Positions 16,856 through 27,231 of a DNA stretch of 64,000 nt are shown here, piece after piece. Source of the stretch: Nitrosovibrio sp. Nv17 (lineage in GTDB: Bacteria; Pseudomonadota; Gammaproteobacteria; Burkholderiales; Nitrosomonadaceae); assembly GCF_900119085.1 (NCBI RefSeq), contig NZ_FPIQ01000001.1:1-64000 (forward strand). The letters are read 5' to 3'. Both the position numbers and the translations under genes were made by a program. A model generated the notes under the pieces. That model ran no database searches. It was not told the DNA's origin and worked only from the letters and a program-made list of their open reading frames with translations. The first letter of the stretch is position 1. Each line of letters begins with the position of its first letter.

Positions 16856-17719
16856 GTGAAGACCATGATGAAATCCTTGCAGCGTATCAGCGCAGGCCTC
16901 GGTTTCCGGCGTGAGCTGATTGCCGAGTTGAAGGTGCGCGTTCCCGCCGCCATCGACTTCTTCGAAATCGCGCCCGAGAACTGGATCGACCTGGGGGGCG
17001 CGGCAGGAAGGGATCTGCGCAGCTTCACGGAGCGCTATCCTTTCGTCTGCCACGGCCTGTCGCTCTCCATCGGCGGCCCTGCTCCCCTGGATGAGGAATT
17101 GCTGCGCGGGATACGACGGTTTCTGGACTGCCATCGGATCGACCTGTATACGGAGCATCTCTCGTACTGCTCCGACGACGGCCATCTCTACGACCTGCTG
17201 CCCATCCCATTCACGGAAAAGGCGGTGGGCTATGTGGCCGGGCGTATACGCCGCGCCCAGGACATCCTGGGGCGCCGCATCGCGCTGGAGAACGCTTCGT
17301 TCTACGTGAAGGCCCCGATCGCGGACATGAGCGAGGCGGAATTCATCCTTGCCATCCTGCAGGAAGCGGACTGCGATCTGCATCTCGATGTCAACAACGT
17401 CTATGTCAACAGCGTGAATCATGGCTATGATCCTGTCGAATTCATCCGCTCGATGCCGGGCGAGCGCATCGCCTATATGCACGTCGCTGGCCATTACCGG
17501 GAAAGTGAACGCCTGATCATCGATACGCACGGCGCGGATGTCATCGATGCAGTGTGGTCGCTGCTGGATCAGACCTATCGCATCCATGGCGTGGCACCCA
17601 CACTGTTGGAACGCGATTTCAATATTCCGCCGCTGCATGAACTGGTGCAGGAGGTCGAGCGTATCGGCCTCATCCAGTCGCGGCATGCGAGAGTGGGCCA
17701 TGCCTGCACCACTGCCTGA
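16856..17719 (+). CDS. DUF692 multinuclear iron enzyme (HvfB/BufB/MbnB family)
   Basis: TIM-barrel protein of about 287 residues of the DUF692 family, related to MbnB and TglH, which use a multinuclear iron centre and oxygen to oxidise peptide cysteines. Family motifs include [15 protein letters not shown], the metal-ligand His in [10 protein letters not shown], the YTEHLSYC segment, [30 protein letters not shown] and LLERDFNIP. The likely substrate is the adjacent EGKCG precursor. GTG 16856 is the longest start; ATG 16865 or 16868 are equally plausible because no good ribosome-binding site is seen. It overlaps the next gene by 20 bases. Confidence 0.9.
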   Translation: MKTMMKSLQRISAGLGFRRELIAELKVRVPAAIDFFEIAPENWIDLGGAAGRDLRSFTERYPFVCHGLSLSIGGPAPLDEELLRGIRRFLDCHRIDLYTEHLSYCSDDGHLYDLLPIPFTEKAVGYVAGRIRRAQDILGRRIALENASFYVKAPIADMSEAEFILAILQEADCDLHLDVNNVYVNSVNHGYDPVEFIRSMPGERIAYMHVAGHYRESERLIIDTHGADVIDAVWSLLDQTYRIHGVAPTLLERDFNIPPLHELVQEVERIGLIQSRHARVGHACTTA

Positions 17720-18464
17720 ATTCCAGCGCTATCAATATGCCTTCGCCGCCCATCTCCGCGACCCGCGGAACAATGCCCGGCCCCAGGGGACCGACGCGGC
17801 GCGCATGCGGGTGTACCGGAGGCTGGTCTACGGCAACATCGACGGCTTCCTGCTGACCTGTTTTCCCGTGCTGAGGAAAGTGCTGGGCGCGCGCCGCTGG
17901 GAGCGGCTGGTGCGCGCGTTTGTGGCCGTGCATCGCAGCCGATCGCCTTATTTCCGGGACATCCCGAATGAATTCGTGGGGTTTCTTCAGGACGAATGGG
18001 TGCCGCTGCCCGACTATCCCGAGTTCATGCTGGAACTGGCGCACTACGAATGGGTGGAGTTGGCGCTCGCCACGTCGATGGGAGTGCTGGACTGGGAGCG
18101 GATCGACGTGGACGGGGACCTGCTGGCCCGGCGTCCTGTGGCCGCACCGGCGCTGGCCAACCTGTGCTACCGCTGGCCCGTGCATCGCATCCGGCCAAGG
18201 ACCCGCGTCACGCCGGGGGAGACCCGGCTGCTGGTATTCCGCGATGCCGGAGAGCGCATCCGCTTCATCGAGATCAATGCATTCACCGCGCGTCTGATGA
18301 GTCTGCTGGAGAGGGAGGAGCATACCGGTCGCGAGGCGCTCGCGATCATAGCAGCGGAGAGCCGCCACCCCGTTCCCGACGCCGTGATCCAGGGGGGGGC
18401 CGCAGCCATGCAGGACCTGCGATCGCGCGGAGCGTTGCTGGGAGTCCTGCGCGAGGGTCGCTGA
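17700..18464 (+). CDS. DUF2063 RiPP partner protein (HvfC/BufC family)
   Basis: A 254-residue protein. The N-terminal DUF2063 domain has the typical [15 protein letters not shown] opening, [25 protein letters not shown] and [19 protein letters not shown]. In related systems this partner binds the precursor and forms a complex with the DUF692 enzyme, needed for cysteine modification; the automatic name putative DNA-binding domain is misleading. The C-terminal part probably resembles the recognition domain of MbnC-like proteins. ATG 17700 lies inside the end of the enzyme gene, so the two are translationally coupled. No DoxX-type membrane protein (HvfD/BufD) follows; the next gene is hslU on the other strand. 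Confidence 0.88.
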   Translation: MPAPLPEFQRYQYAFAAHLRDPRNNARPQGTDAARMRVYRRLVYGNIDGFLLTCFPVLRKVLGARRWERLVRAFVAVHRSRSPYFRDIPNEFVGFLQDEWVPLPDYPEFMLELAHYEWVELALATSMGVLDWERIDVDGDLLARRPVAAPALANLCYRWPVHRIRPRTRVTPGETRLLVFRDAGERIRFIEINAFTARLMSLLEREEHTGREALAIIAAESRHPVPDAVIQGGAAAMQDLRSRGALLGVLREGR

Positions 18465-18479
18465 CGAACCCCTTGCGAC

Positions 18480-19811
18480 TCAGAGGACGTAGCGGGCCAG
18501 ATCCTCGCTTTGCGACAGGCCGCCGAGACGCACGTCGACGTAGGTGGCATCGATGGTGATGGCATCACCACTGTGCTTTTCGGCATCGAAGGACACATCC
18601 TCCAGAAGCTTTTCCATGACGGTGTGAAGCCGTCTTGCACCGATGTTCTCGGTTTTCTCGTTGACCGTATAGGCGATCTCCGCCAGTCGCTTGACCGCCT
18701 CGGGCGTGAACTCCAGCGTGATGTTCTCCGTTTTCAGCAACGCCTCGTACTGGCGCACCAGGCAGGCGTCGGTATTGGTGAGTATCTGCACGAAATCATG
18801 GGCGGTCAGGCTGCCCAATTCCACGCGGATGGGGAAACGGCCCTGCAGCTCGGGGATCAGATCGGAAGGCTTGGAGAGATGGAAGGCACCACTGGCGATG
18901 AACAGGATGTGATCCGTCCTGATCATGCCGTACTTGGTTGAAACGGTTGTGCCTTCCACCAGCGGCAACAGGTCCCGTTGCACACCCTGTCGCGAGACGT
19001 CCGCACCGGAGGTTTCGGAGCGGCTCGTGATCTTGTCGATTTCATCCAGGAAGACGATGCCGTTCTGTTCCACGTTCCGTACCGACTGCACCTTGAGCTC
19101 CTCATCATTGACCAGCTTGGAGGCCTCCTCGTCGATGATGAGCTTCATCGCTTCGCGAATCTTCAGCCTGCGGGTCTTTTTTCTTTCCCCGCCCAAATTC
19201 TGGAACATGCCCTGAATCTGCGTGGTGAGTTCTTCCATTCCAGGGGGTGCAAAGATCTCCATGTGAGCATGCGCCCCCGCCACCTCGATCTCGATCTCCT
19301 TGTCGTCGAGCTCGCCCTCGCGCAATTTTTTTCGAAATTTCTGCCGCGCCGTACCCTCGTTCTCTACCGTTTCGGATTGCGGTATCAGTTCTCGTGCGGG
19401 AGGCAGCAGTACGTCGAGGATACGCTCCTCGGCATGATCTTCCGCGCGCGCCCTCACCTTCTGCGTCTCCTTCTCGCGCGCCTGCTTGATGGCGGACTCC
19501 ACCAGGTCGCGGACGATGGAATCCACGTCACGCCCCACGTAGCCCACCTCCGTAAATTTGGTTGCTTCCACCTTGATGAAGGGCGCATCCGCAAGTTTAG
19601 CGAGCCGGCGGGCGATCTCCGTCTTTCCGACACCTGTCGGGCCGATCATCAGGATGTTCTTCGGCGTGATCTCCTGCCGCAGGGGTTCCTGCACCTGTTG
19701 CCTGCGCCAGCGATTGCGGAGGGCGATGGCAACCGAGCGCTTGGCGGCATCCTGTCCGATGATGTGCTTGTCCAGTTCCTGGACGATTTCCTGCGGGGTC
19801 AGTTGCGACAT
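18480..19811 (-). CDS. hslU: ATP-dependent protease ATPase subunit HslU
   Basis: AAA+ unfoldase that feeds proteins into the HslV peptidase (ClpYQ). The 443-residue length is normal. The N-terminus [24 protein letters not shown], the Walker A motif GPTGVGKTE, the Walker B region VFLDEIDKI and sensor-type segments near the C-terminus are present. The C-terminal tail SEDLARYVL is the docking peptide that enters HslV. It lies 130 bases downstream of hslV and converges with the RiPP operon. Confidence 0.97.
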   Translation of the reverse strand: MSQLTPQEIVQELDKHIIGQDAAKRSVAIALRNRWRRQQVQEPLRQEITPKNILMIGPTGVGKTEIARRLAKLADAPFIKVEATKFTEVGYVGRDVDSIVRDLVESAIKQAREKETQKVRARAEDHAEERILDVLLPPARELIPQSETVENEGTARQKFRKKLREGELDDKEIEIEVAGAHAHMEIFAPPGMEELTTQIQGMFQNLGGERKKTRRLKIREAMKLIIDEEASKLVNDEELKVQSVRNVEQNGIVFLDEIDKITSRSETSGADVSRQGVQRDLLPLVEGTTVSTKYGMIRTDHILFIASGAFHLSKPSDLIPELQGRFPIRVELGSLTAHDFVQILTNTDACLVRQYEALLKTENITLEFTPEAVKRLAEIAYTVNEKTENIGARRLHTVMEKLLEDVSFDAEKHSGDAITIDATYVDVRLGGLSQSEDLARYVL

Positions 19812-19941
19812 GATTTCAAGGGCGTCGGTGGCAAGGCGGGGGTACGAGGAAAAAAGGGAATACCCGAGGTCCGACAGGGTATCTGGCTGGTTGAGGGTGG
19901 ACCCTCAGTCATGGCGGACGGAAGGATTCTGCATGCAGCAA

Positions 19942-20478
19942 TCACCCCAGGGTTTCGATCACATGATTCTGATTGGTATAGATGCACAGGTCGCCGGCAA
20001 TGGTCAAGGATTTCCTGACGATCTCCAATGGGGGCAGATCGGTGTTTTCGAGCAGCGCCCGCGCTGCCGAGTGTGCATACGAACCGCCGCTGCCAATGGC
20101 GGCGAGTCCCAACTCGGGCTCGATGACGTCGCCGGAACCCGTGATGATGAGGGTGCTCTCATGGTCCGCCACCACCAGCATGGCCTCCAGGCGGCGCAGA
20201 ATGCGATCGGTGCGCCAATCCTTGGCCAGTTCCACTGCCGAACGCATGAGATGTCCCTGATGCTTTTCCAGCTTGCCCTCGAAGCGTTCGAACAGGGTGA
20301 AGGCATCCGCGGTACCGCCTGCAAAACCGGCCAGTATCCTTCCATGGTAGAGTCGGCGTACCTTGCGGGCACTGGCCTTGGCCACGATGGCACCCAGCGT
20401 GACCTGCCCGTCGCCGCCAAGCGCCACCTGGGCGCCGCGCCGCGCAGAGAGTATGGTGGTGCCGCGAAAGTCTGCCAC
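19942..20478 (-). CDS. hslV: ATP-dependent protease subunit HslV
   Basis: Threonine peptidase of the HslUV protease. After a short propeptide (MADFRG) the chain exposes Thr of TTILSARRG as the nucleophile, and GGDGQVTLG follows as in other HslV proteins. From GTG 20478 the protein has 178 residues, close to the usual 176. The frame is open further upstream to a longer start, but those residues do not match the family, so GTG is preferred. No heat-shock promoter was clearly visible. Confidence 0.95.
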   Translation of the reverse strand: MADFRGTTILSARRGAQVALGGDGQVTLGAIVAKASARKVRRLYHGRILAGFAGGTADAFTLFERFEGKLEKHQGHLMRSAVELAKDWRTDRILRRLEAMLVVADHESTLIITGSGDVIEPELGLAAIGSGGSYAHSAARALLENTDLPPLEIVRKSLTIAGDLCIYTNQNHVIETLG

Positions 20479-20505
20479 GTCCCGGAATGAAAAAGGAAAG
20501 CGTCG

Positions 20506-20511
20506 ATTATA
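20506..20511 (-). promoter_or_regulatory. Putative -10 element of hslV
   Basis: Perfect TATAAT on the minus strand, 28 bases upstream of the hslV GTG. The -35 region (GAGTGC at 17-base spacing) is poor. A sigma-32 type CCCCAT box occurs further upstream near 20675-20680, but without a convincing CTTGAA partner. Confidence 0.4.
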
Positions 20512-20721
20512 CTCAAATCGGGCGAGAGGCACTCGTTATCGGCGTATTTTCGATGGCGGTCGCCGGATCGTCCCGGTGGCCCTGTCCGCATCGAGGTCAG
20601 GGCCGGCGTCGGCCGCATGCACGGTTCAGGCTTCCGGCACCCGGATCATCCACACCCTTGATGCCGATTCGATAAATGGGGTCGAGGTGACATGAACCGC
20701 TCCGGGTTCCGGGGACACTCC

Positions 20722-21690
20722 TTACCTTTCATCTTTCGGGGAGTCCCCGTCGGGCGCATGGTCGGTCATGCCTGCGCGGGACTTTTTAGCCCGCGGATGC
20801 GCGACGTCGTACACCTTGGCAAGGTGCTGGAAATCGAGGTGCGTGTAGACCTGGGTGGTGCTGATGCTGGCATGCCCCAGCATTTCCTGTACCGCGCGCA
20901 GGTCGCCGCTGGACTGCAGCACGTGGGATGCGAACGAGTGTCGCAGCACGTGGGGGTGGATGCCGGAGTCGATACCCTGCCGGACGGCCTGGCTCTTCAG
21001 TCGCTGGGCGATGGACCGCGAACTGATGTCGTTTCCGTGCCGGGACAGGAACAGGGCGGTGGCGCCGGGCCGGGCCAGCGTCTCCCGCAGTGCCAGCCAG
21101 GCATGCAGGGCGCGTCTTGCCGCCGCGCCCACTGGTACGATCCGGGTCTTGCCGCCCTTGCCGGCGACACGCACCGTTTCGTCGTACAGATCCAGATCCT
21201 GCGATCGCAGGTTGGTGAGTTCCGCCAGCCTGAGCCCCGAGGAGTAACATAGCTCGAACATGGCCTTGTCCCGCATCGCCATCGGATCGCCGCCGGGGTT
21301 GAAGTCCAGCAGTCTCGCAGCCTCGTCGGGAGTCAGGGTACGCGGCAGGGGGCGGGGAGACCGGGGCGCGCGCACGCCTGCGCACGGGTTGCTGGTGTAG
21401 CCGTGGTTGCGCATCAGGTAGCGATAGAATCCTCTCCATGCCGACAGCATTCTGGCGAGACTTTTTCCCGAGAATCCCTTGCCATGGCGCTGCGCCACGA
21501 AGCGGCGAATATCATATACCCGCAACTGGTCGAGCGGCGTTTCCCCTGCCGAATAGAGCAGCACCGAGATGTCGCGCGAATAGTTCCCGCAGGTATGCGT
21601 CGACAAGCGGCGCTCATTGGCAAGATGGGACACATAACTCGCGGCAAGCATGGATCCCGTGTCATTGCGCGCGCTGACGGTGCTAGTCAC
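20722..21690 (-). CDS. xerC: Tyrosine recombinase XerC
   Basis: Site-specific recombinase that resolves chromosome dimers at dif together with XerD. The 322-residue protein has an N-terminal SAM-like core-binding domain and a C-terminal catalytic domain. Visible catalytic residues are Arg in GLRLAELTNL, Lys in GKGGKTR, His-x-x-Arg in HVLRHSFASH, His in LGHAS and the nucleophile Tyr in TQVYTHLD. The GTG start overlaps the DUF484 stop as GTGA. dapF-DUF484-xerC is a conserved proteobacterial order. Confidence 0.95.
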   Translation of the reverse strand: MTSTVSARNDTGSMLAASYVSHLANERRLSTHTCGNYSRDISVLLYSAGETPLDQLRVYDIRRFVAQRHGKGFSGKSLARMLSAWRGFYRYLMRNHGYTSNPCAGVRAPRSPRPLPRTLTPDEAARLLDFNPGGDPMAMRDKAMFELCYSSGLRLAELTNLRSQDLDLYDETVRVAGKGGKTRIVPVGAAARRALHAWLALRETLARPGATALFLSRHGNDISSRSIAQRLKSQAVRQGIDSGIHPHVLRHSFASHVLQSSGDLRAVQEMLGHASISTTQVYTHLDFQHLAKVYDVAHPRAKKSRAGMTDHAPDGDSPKDER

Positions 21691-22382
21691 GCCTCGGTGC
21701 CTCCATTGCCCGTGGATGGCCGATATCGCACCGATGCGGCGCTTACGAGTTCACCGAGCCGCGTCAGATAAAGGGTGCCCATTTCCGGGTAGAAGCGCTG
21801 CGGATCCTCGCTTCCCAGTACCAGCAGGCCAAAGGTGCGCTGCCTCCGCAAAGGGATCGTCGCGAAGGAACGCAGGTGGCCCGCGCCTGTTCCGAACCAG
21901 TTCCTGATTTCGTCCGGCACGTGGTGGCCGCAACGGGGCTGCAGCAGGTCTTCCGCCAGGGTGCGGGCACTCGGGCTCACGGGCGCCAGTTCGGGAGGTG
22001 CCGGATCGGCGACGATGTCCCACAGGCGCAACGTCACGTGGGGAATCAGAAATTCTCCGCGCAGGTGGGAATCCAGCCGTTGCAGAAGATCGCCCAGGCA
22101 GGTGCAGCCGAGCAGCATGATTGCAAGGCGATGCAGTTTCTGGCCCAGGGTATCGTTTTCTTCCCCGAATCTGATCAGTTCAGCCAGCCTGTCCTGCAGG
22201 ATATGGTTCTTGTCCCGGAGTACTGCTACCTGCCGCTCGCTGATGGGGATGGTCCTGCCGTCGTGCCGGCATGGAATCCGTATCTCTGCCAGGATGCCGG
22301 CGTGTTCGTCGAAGAATTGCGGGTGTTCCTGCAGATAGCGAACGACCTCTTCCGGATCGAGCTTCACCCCTTTTGTCTCCAT
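21687..22382 (-). CDS. DUF484 family protein
   Basis: A 231-residue protein with a GAF-like fold whose precise function is unknown. The N-terminus matches the DUF484 pattern (DPEEVVRYLQEHPQFFDEHAGILAEIRIPCRHDGRTIPISERQVAVLRDKN), with a short coiled coil after it and a C-terminal FGLLVLGSEDPQRFYPEMGTLYL segment typical of the family. I used ATG 22382; an in-frame TTG at 22403 is possible. It is coupled to xerC, suggesting a role linked to chromosome segregation or envelope growth, but that is only context. Confidence 0.88.
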   Translation of the reverse strand: METKGVKLDPEEVVRYLQEHPQFFDEHAGILAEIRIPCRHDGRTIPISERQVAVLRDKNHILQDRLAELIRFGEENDTLGQKLHRLAIMLLGCTCLGDLLQRLDSHLRGEFLIPHVTLRLWDIVADPAPPELAPVSPSARTLAEDLLQPRCGHHVPDEIRNWFGTGAGHLRSFATIPLRRQRTFGLLVLGSEDPQRFYPEMGTLYLTRLGELVSAASVRYRPSTGNGGTEA

Positions 22383-22422
22383 CTCCCGGTCGTCATGCCG
22401 CAAGGAGCAGCCGGAATGTCCT

Positions 22423-23265
22423 TCATGAAGCGTTCGCCAGGTCGATTTCGCCGTCGAACACGAAAGTGGCGGGCCCCGTCATCCATACTGGCCGATTTTC
22501 TCCCTCCCAGCATATAGCCAGACTGCCCACGCGAAAGCGGACTTCGACCTCGGAAGCGAGCAGGCCCCGCCGGATGCCGGCCACCACTGCAGCGCAGGCG
22601 CCCGTACCGCACGCCAGCGTCTCGCCCGTGCCGCGTTCGTACACCCGCAGCCTGATGTGTCCTCGATCCAGCACCTGTGCGTATCCGACATTGACGCGGC
22701 GAGGGAAGCGAGGATGGCCTTCGATCAGCGCACCCTCGGTTTGCACCGGCGCCCGATCGACGTCATCCACCCACCGCACCGCGTGAGGATTGCCCATGGA
22801 AACGGCGCTGATTTCCACGCATTTCCCATCGAGCTCGAGCGGATAGACCGGCGCGTATCCATCCGCGATGAAGGGAATGGCATCCGGTTCGAATCGCGGT
22901 ACGCCCATGTCGACGGCGACGTTGCCATTTGGTTCGAGCCGCAGCGTGATCAGGCCGCCGCGGGTTTCCACACGGATTTCATCCTTGTTCGTCAACCCGC
23001 GATCATGAACGTATCGCACGAAGCAGCGCGCGCCGTTTCCACACTGCTCCACCTCGTTTCCATCGGCGTTGAAGATCCGGTAGCGGAAATCGGCGTCATC
23101 CGTGGCAGGAGACTCTATAAGCAGGATCTGGTCGCAACCGACGCCGAAGTGGCGATCGGTCAGGTGTCGCCGCTGTGCCGGATCGAGGTGAATGGACTGG
23201 CGGATGCCGTCAATGACGACAAAATCATTGCCCAGCCCATGCATCTTGGTGAATCTGAGCTTCAT
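22423..23265 (-). CDS. dapF: Diaminopimelate epimerase
   Basis: Interconverts LL- and meso-diaminopimelate for lysine and peptidoglycan synthesis. The 280-residue protein has the two-fold DapF domain and both catalytic cysteines: Cys75 in [10 protein letters not shown] and Cys219 in [10 protein letters not shown]. It starts [19 protein letters not shown] at ATG 23265; the longer open frame upstream is not family-like. It heads the dapF-DUF484-xerC unit, with a 40-base gap to the next gene. Confidence 0.96.
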   Translation of the reverse strand: MKLRFTKMHGLGNDFVVIDGIRQSIHLDPAQRRHLTDRHFGVGCDQILLIESPATDDADFRYRIFNADGNEVEQCGNGARCFVRYVHDRGLTNKDEIRVETRGGLITLRLEPNGNVAVDMGVPRFEPDAIPFIADGYAPVYPLELDGKCVEISAVSMGNPHAVRWVDDVDRAPVQTEGALIEGHPRFPRRVNVGYAQVLDRGHIRLRVYERGTGETLACGTGACAAVVAGIRRGLLASEVEVRFRVGSLAICWEGENRPVWMTGPATFVFDGEIDLANAS

Positions 23266-23467
23266 CGGCCGGTGATTCCTGCCTTCATCGCGAATTGGTC
23301 CCGAGCGTACATGGATCAGTGCGAGTGTGTTACAGGACGAAATTCCTGTCAATCGGCGGTCGCAGCAGTCATGCCGTCATTTCGAGCCGGGGCCCACGCC
23401 GGATTTGCACGGGCGCCCTGGCCACCGCCAGATTAACCAGGGGGTATCGCGTTTTTCGAGCTTGTCC

Positions 23468-23496
23468 TTCTTAATCCGCACATAATTTGGTATCCT
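23468..23496 (+). promoter_or_regulatory. Putative extended -10 promoter of metK
   Basis: TGGTATCCT (23488-23496) reads as an extended -10, with TTCTTA (23468-23473) as -35 at 17-base spacing. It lies 36 bases before the metK start. Confidence 0.42.
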
Positions 23497-23531
23497 GCGG
23501 TTTTTCCTGAATGCCAACCGACCGCGTACCC

Positions 23532-24722
23532 ATGAGCGACTACCTGTTTACTTCCGAATCCGTGTCCGAAGGCCATCCCGACAAGGTGGCCGACCAGATC
23601 TCAGACGCCGTCCTGGATGCCATCCTGGAGCAGGACGTCAATGCCCGGGTGGCCTGCGAGACTTTATGCAGCACCGGCCTCATCGTGATGTCCGGCGAGA
23701 TCACCACCACGGCCAACGTCGACTACATGCAGGTTGCGCGGGCGGCCGTCAGGCGCATCGGCTACAACGGCTCGGACATCGGGTTCGACTACCATACCTG
23801 CGCCGTCCTGACCGCCTTCAACAAGCAATCTCCCGATATCGCCCAGGGAGTCAATCGCACCAAGGAAGAGGAAATGGACCAGGGGGCCGGCGACCAGGGG
23901 CTGATGTTCGGCTATGCCTGCGACGAGACGCCGCAACTGATGCCGATGCCGATCTACTATGCCCATCGCCTGATGGAGCGGCAGGCGGAGCTCAGGCGGG
24001 ACGGGCGCCTGCCGTGGCTGCGTCCGGATGCCAAGTCCCAGGTGTCGGTGCGCTATCACAATGGCAAGCCGCAGCGTATCGAAACCGTTGTGATCTCGAC
24101 CCAGCACGACCCCCAGGTTTCCCATGAACAATTGAGTGAAGCGGTGATCGAGGAGATCATCAAGCCGGTGCTTCCGAAGAACATGCTGAACGGACAGACC
24201 CGCTACCTGGTCAATCCAACCGGCCGTTTCGTGGTAGGAGGGCCCATGGGAGACTGCGGACTGACGGGTCGCAAGATCATCGTGGACAGTTATGGCGGGA
24301 CGGCTCATCATGGCGGCGGCGCCTTCTCGGGCAAGGACCCGTCCAAGGTCGACCGCTCGGCCGCCTACGCCTGTCGCTATGTCGCCAAGAACATCGTCGC
24401 TGCCGGCATCGCCAGTCGCTGCGAGGTTCAGATAGCATATGCCATCGGGGTTGCACGGCCGGTTTCGCTCATGGTCGACACCTTCGGCACCGGCAAACTT
24501 CCCGATACCGAGATCGTCACCCTGATCGAAAGGCACTTCGATCTGCGTCCGCGCGCCATCATCCATACGCTCGACCTGCTGCGCCCGATCTACCAGAAGA
24601 CGGCTGCCTACGGCCACTTCGGGCGCGACGAGCCGGAATTCACCTGGGAAGCCCTCGACAAGGCCGCGCAGCTGCGCGCCGATGCCGGCTTCGGTACGGC
24701 TGCTGCGGTCGCAGTGATATAG
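23532..24722 (+). CDS. metK: S-adenosylmethionine synthetase
   Basis: Makes SAM from methionine and ATP in the cytoplasm. The 396-residue length is normal. Signature segments are [45 protein letters not shown] (the ATP-binding hexapeptide region) and [23 protein letters not shown] 23532 matches the family start; the ATG at 23511 adds an unrelated heptapeptide. It lies upstream of ahcY and metF, so the activated-methyl cycle is clustered. Confidence 0.97.
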   Translation: MSDYLFTSESVSEGHPDKVADQISDAVLDAILEQDVNARVACETLCSTGLIVMSGEITTTANVDYMQVARAAVRRIGYNGSDIGFDYHTCAVLTAFNKQSPDIAQGVNRTKEEEMDQGAGDQGLMFGYACDETPQLMPMPIYYAHRLMERQAELRRDGRLPWLRPDAKSQVSVRYHNGKPQRIETVVISTQHDPQVSHEQLSEAVIEEIIKPVLPKNMLNGQTRYLVNPTGRFVVGGPMGDCGLTGRKIIVDSYGGTAHHGGGAFSGKDPSKVDRSAAYACRYVAKNIVAAGIASRCEVQIAYAIGVARPVSLMVDTFGTGKLPDTEIVTLIERHFDLRPRAIIHTLDLLRPIYQKTAAYGHFGRDEPEFTWEALDKAAQLRADAGFGTAAAVAVI

Positions 24723-24770
24723 CCGGGCAGACAGGTCCAGGCCACAGACATACCGGATTCAATTCCCCCG

Positions 24771-24838
24771 GTCGAGGAGCGCTGCAACGGGTATATCCCG
24801 CGAGGCTCGGCCGGGAAGGATCGTCACAACTGCGCTCG
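24771..24838 (+). ncRNA. S-adenosylhomocysteine (SAH) riboswitch
   Basis: The segment carries the conserved core in order: GAGGAGCGCTGCAACGG (24774-24790), a short variable loop, GAGGCTCGG (24802-24810) and, after a linker, AACTGCGCTCG (24828-24838). The terminal GCGCTC pairs back to GAGCGC near the start. This is the SAH-sensing aptamer found upstream of ahcY in many beta- and gammaproteobacteria; SAH binding turns expression on. It ends 22 bases before the ahcY ATG. Confidence 0.87.
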
Positions 24839-24860
24839 TCCATTTCCGGAGACTGATTCC

Positions 24861-26318
24861 ATGAGCGCTGTGCTTGGTTCCACTTCCACCGCTGCATCCT
24901 CCCCGAAGAGAGCCCTCCCCGACCACGCGGTAGCCGACCTGTCCTTGGCGCCGTGGGGCCGCAAGGAAATCGCCATCGCCGAGACCGAGATGCCCGGCCT
25001 GATGGCGTTGCGGGAGGAATACGGCGATGCGCGTCCCCTGGCGGGTGCGCGCATCGCCGGCTCCCTGCACATGACGATCCAGACAGCGGTGCTGATCGAG
25101 ACCCTGATCCATTTGGGAGCCGAGGTGCGCTGGGCTTCCTGCAACATCTTCTCCACCCAGGATCACGCGGCTGCAGCCATCGTTGCGGCAGGTATGCCGG
25201 TTTTCGCCTACAAGGGCGAATCGCTGGAGGAGTACTGGGAGTATGCCCACCGCATTTTCGAATGGACCGATGCCTCGGGCGCGGATCACGGGCCCAACAT
25301 GATACTGGACGACGGCGGCGACGCGACGTTGCTGGTGTTACTCGGAAGCCGGGCGGAACGGGATCCTTCGGTCATTGCGCATCCCGGGAGCGAGGAGGAG
25401 CAAGTGCTGTTCGCGGCCATCCGCAAGCGGCTGGAGCGCCAGCCGGGATGGTATTCCAGCAGGCTTGCGGCGATTCGCGGCGTGACCGAGGAGACCACCA
25501 CCGGCGTGCATCGCCTGTACGAAATGCACAAGCGCGGCGAATTGCCGTTTCCCGCATTCAACGTCAACGACTCGGTCACCAAGTCCAAGTTCGACAATCT
25601 CTACGGTTGCCGCGAATCGCTGGTGGATGGCATCAAGCGCGCCACCGACGTGATGATCGCCGGCAAGATCGCGCTGGTGTGCGGCTACGGCGACGTGGGC
25701 AAGGGCTGTGCCCAGTCCCTGCGTGGCCTGGGTGCGACCGTATGGGTGACCGAGATCGATCCGATCTGCGCCCTGCAGGCGGCGATGGAAGGCTACCGCG
25801 TCGTCACCCTGGACGAGGTCTGCGACCAGGCCGACATCTTCGTCACGGCCACCGGAAACCTGCGCGTGATCACCCATGAGCACATGCTGCGGATGAAGGA
25901 TCAGGCCATCGTCTGCAACATCGGCCACTTCGACTCGGAAATCGACATCGCTTCCATTCAGCAGTACCCATGGGAGAACATCAAGCCGCAGGTGGATCAC
26001 GTCGTCTTTCCGACAGGGCGGCGCATCATCGTCCTGGCGCAGGGGCGTCTGGTGAATCTGGGCTGCGCCACCGGCCACCCCTCGTTCGTCATGTCCAGTT
26101 CTTTCACCAATCAGGTGCTGGCGCAGATCGAACTGTGGAAGAACGGTGCGGATTATCCACAAGGCGTCTACGTACTGCCCAAGCACCTCGACGAAAAGGT
26201 GGCGCGCCTGCATCTGGGCAAGCTGGGCGCGAAGCTCACCATCCTGACCGACGAGCAGGCGCGGTACCTGAACCTGGACAGGAACGGACCCTACAAGCCC
26301 GCGATGTACCGGTACTGA
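24861..26318 (+). CDS. ahcY: Adenosylhomocysteinase
   Basis: Reversibly hydrolyses SAH to adenosine and homocysteine, removing the inhibitory product of SAM methyltransferases. The 485-residue length fits the bacterial form. Motifs include [15 protein letters not shown], the substrate segment [21 protein letters not shown], the NAD-binding [15 protein letters not shown] and the C-terminal KPAMYRY tail that reaches the neighbouring subunit. GGAGA precedes ATG 24861. An SAH riboswitch directly upstream indicates induction when SAH accumulates. Confidence 0.97.
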   Translation: MSAVLGSTSTAASSPKRALPDHAVADLSLAPWGRKEIAIAETEMPGLMALREEYGDARPLAGARIAGSLHMTIQTAVLIETLIHLGAEVRWASCNIFSTQDHAAAAIVAAGMPVFAYKGESLEEYWEYAHRIFEWTDASGADHGPNMILDDGGDATLLVLLGSRAERDPSVIAHPGSEEEQVLFAAIRKRLERQPGWYSSRLAAIRGVTEETTTGVHRLYEMHKRGELPFPAFNVNDSVTKSKFDNLYGCRESLVDGIKRATDVMIAGKIALVCGYGDVGKGCAQSLRGLGATVWVTEIDPICALQAAMEGYRVVTLDEVCDQADIFVTATGNLRVITHEHMLRMKDQAIVCNIGHFDSEIDIASIQQYPWENIKPQVDHVVFPTGRRIIVLAQGRLVNLGCATGHPSFVMSSSFTNQVLAQIELWKNGADYPQGVYVLPKHLDEKVARLHLGKLGAKLTILTDEQARYLNLDRNGPYKPAMYRY

Positions 26319-26353
26319 TTCGCGCGCAGGCATCGTACCCGATCGAATCCCGG

Positions 26354-27202
26354 ATGATGGAATCCCAGAAGAGATTCGTGCCGACTTTCAGTTTCGAATT
26401 CTTCCCGCCACAGACGGCGGATGGGATGGAAAAACTGCGCGCGACCTGCAGGCAACTGGCGCAACTCGATCCGAAATTTTTTTCGGTGACGTTCGGGGCA
26501 GGGGGGTCCACGCGGGACCGCACGCTGGAGGCGGTGCTGAAGATCCAGGCAGAAGGCCATGCCGCGGCGCCGCATCTTTCCTGTATCGGTTCGACGCGGG
26601 AAAGCATACGTGCCATGCTGGAAAGATACCGGGAGGTCGGCATCCGCCACATCGTCGCTCTGCGGGGTGACCTGCCTTCGGGCATGGCGCAGTCGGGGGA
26701 ATTCCGCTACGCGGAGGAATTGGTCAGATTCATTCGCAAGGAGTTCGGAAGCGCATTCCACATCGAGGTGGCGGCGTACCCGGAGTACCATCCCCAGGCA
26801 CCCTCGGCGCAGGACGATCTGCTGAATTTCCGACGGAAAGTGGAGGCGGGGGCGGATTCTGCGATCACCCAGTACTTCTACAACGCGGACGCCTACTTCA
26901 ATTTCATCGATGCCTGCGAGGCGATGGGGATCGATGTTCCCATCGTGCCCGGTATCATGCCCATCAACAAATTTTCCCAACTGGCGCGGTTCTCGGATAC
27001 CTGCGGCGCCGAGATTCCCCGTTGGATCAGGAAAAAGCTGGAGGGTTATGGGGATGACGGCGCTTCCATCCGCGCATTCGGGCTGGATGTGGTCACGGAC
27101 CTCTGCGACCGGCTACTCAGTGCCGGCGCGCCGGGGCTGCACTTCTACACGCTGAATTCGGCGGGGCTGACGACGACCATCTGGCAGCGGCTGGGCCTGT
27201 AG
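26354..27202 (+). CDS. metF: Methylenetetrahydrofolate reductase
   Basis: FAD enzyme that makes 5-methyl-THF for methionine regeneration. The 282-residue TIM barrel has the N-terminal FSFEFFPPQT with the catalytic Glu, FFSVTFGAGGSTRDRT, the RGDLP motif and the AYPEYHPQ segment. ATG 26354 and ATG 26357 are both possible. It begins 35 bases after ahcY, so it is probably co-transcribed and under the same SAH riboswitch; this completes the cycle with ahcY and metK. Confidence 0.95.
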   Translation: MMESQKRFVPTFSFEFFPPQTADGMEKLRATCRQLAQLDPKFFSVTFGAGGSTRDRTLEAVLKIQAEGHAAAPHLSCIGSTRESIRAMLERYREVGIRHIVALRGDLPSGMAQSGEFRYAEELVRFIRKEFGSAFHIEVAAYPEYHPQAPSAQDDLLNFRRKVEAGADSAITQYFYNADAYFNFIDACEAMGIDVPIVPGIMPINKFSQLARFSDTCGAEIPRWIRKKLEGYGDDGASIRAFGLDVVTDLCDRLLSAGAPGLHFYTLNSAGLTTTIWQRLGL

Positions 27203-27231
27203 CACACACCTCGCCGCTGCTTGCTTCCTGC

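Noticed and set aside
20640-20700. Sigma-32 heat-shock promoter for hslV
   Set aside because: A CCCCAT box is present, but no CTTGAA element occurs at the right distance.
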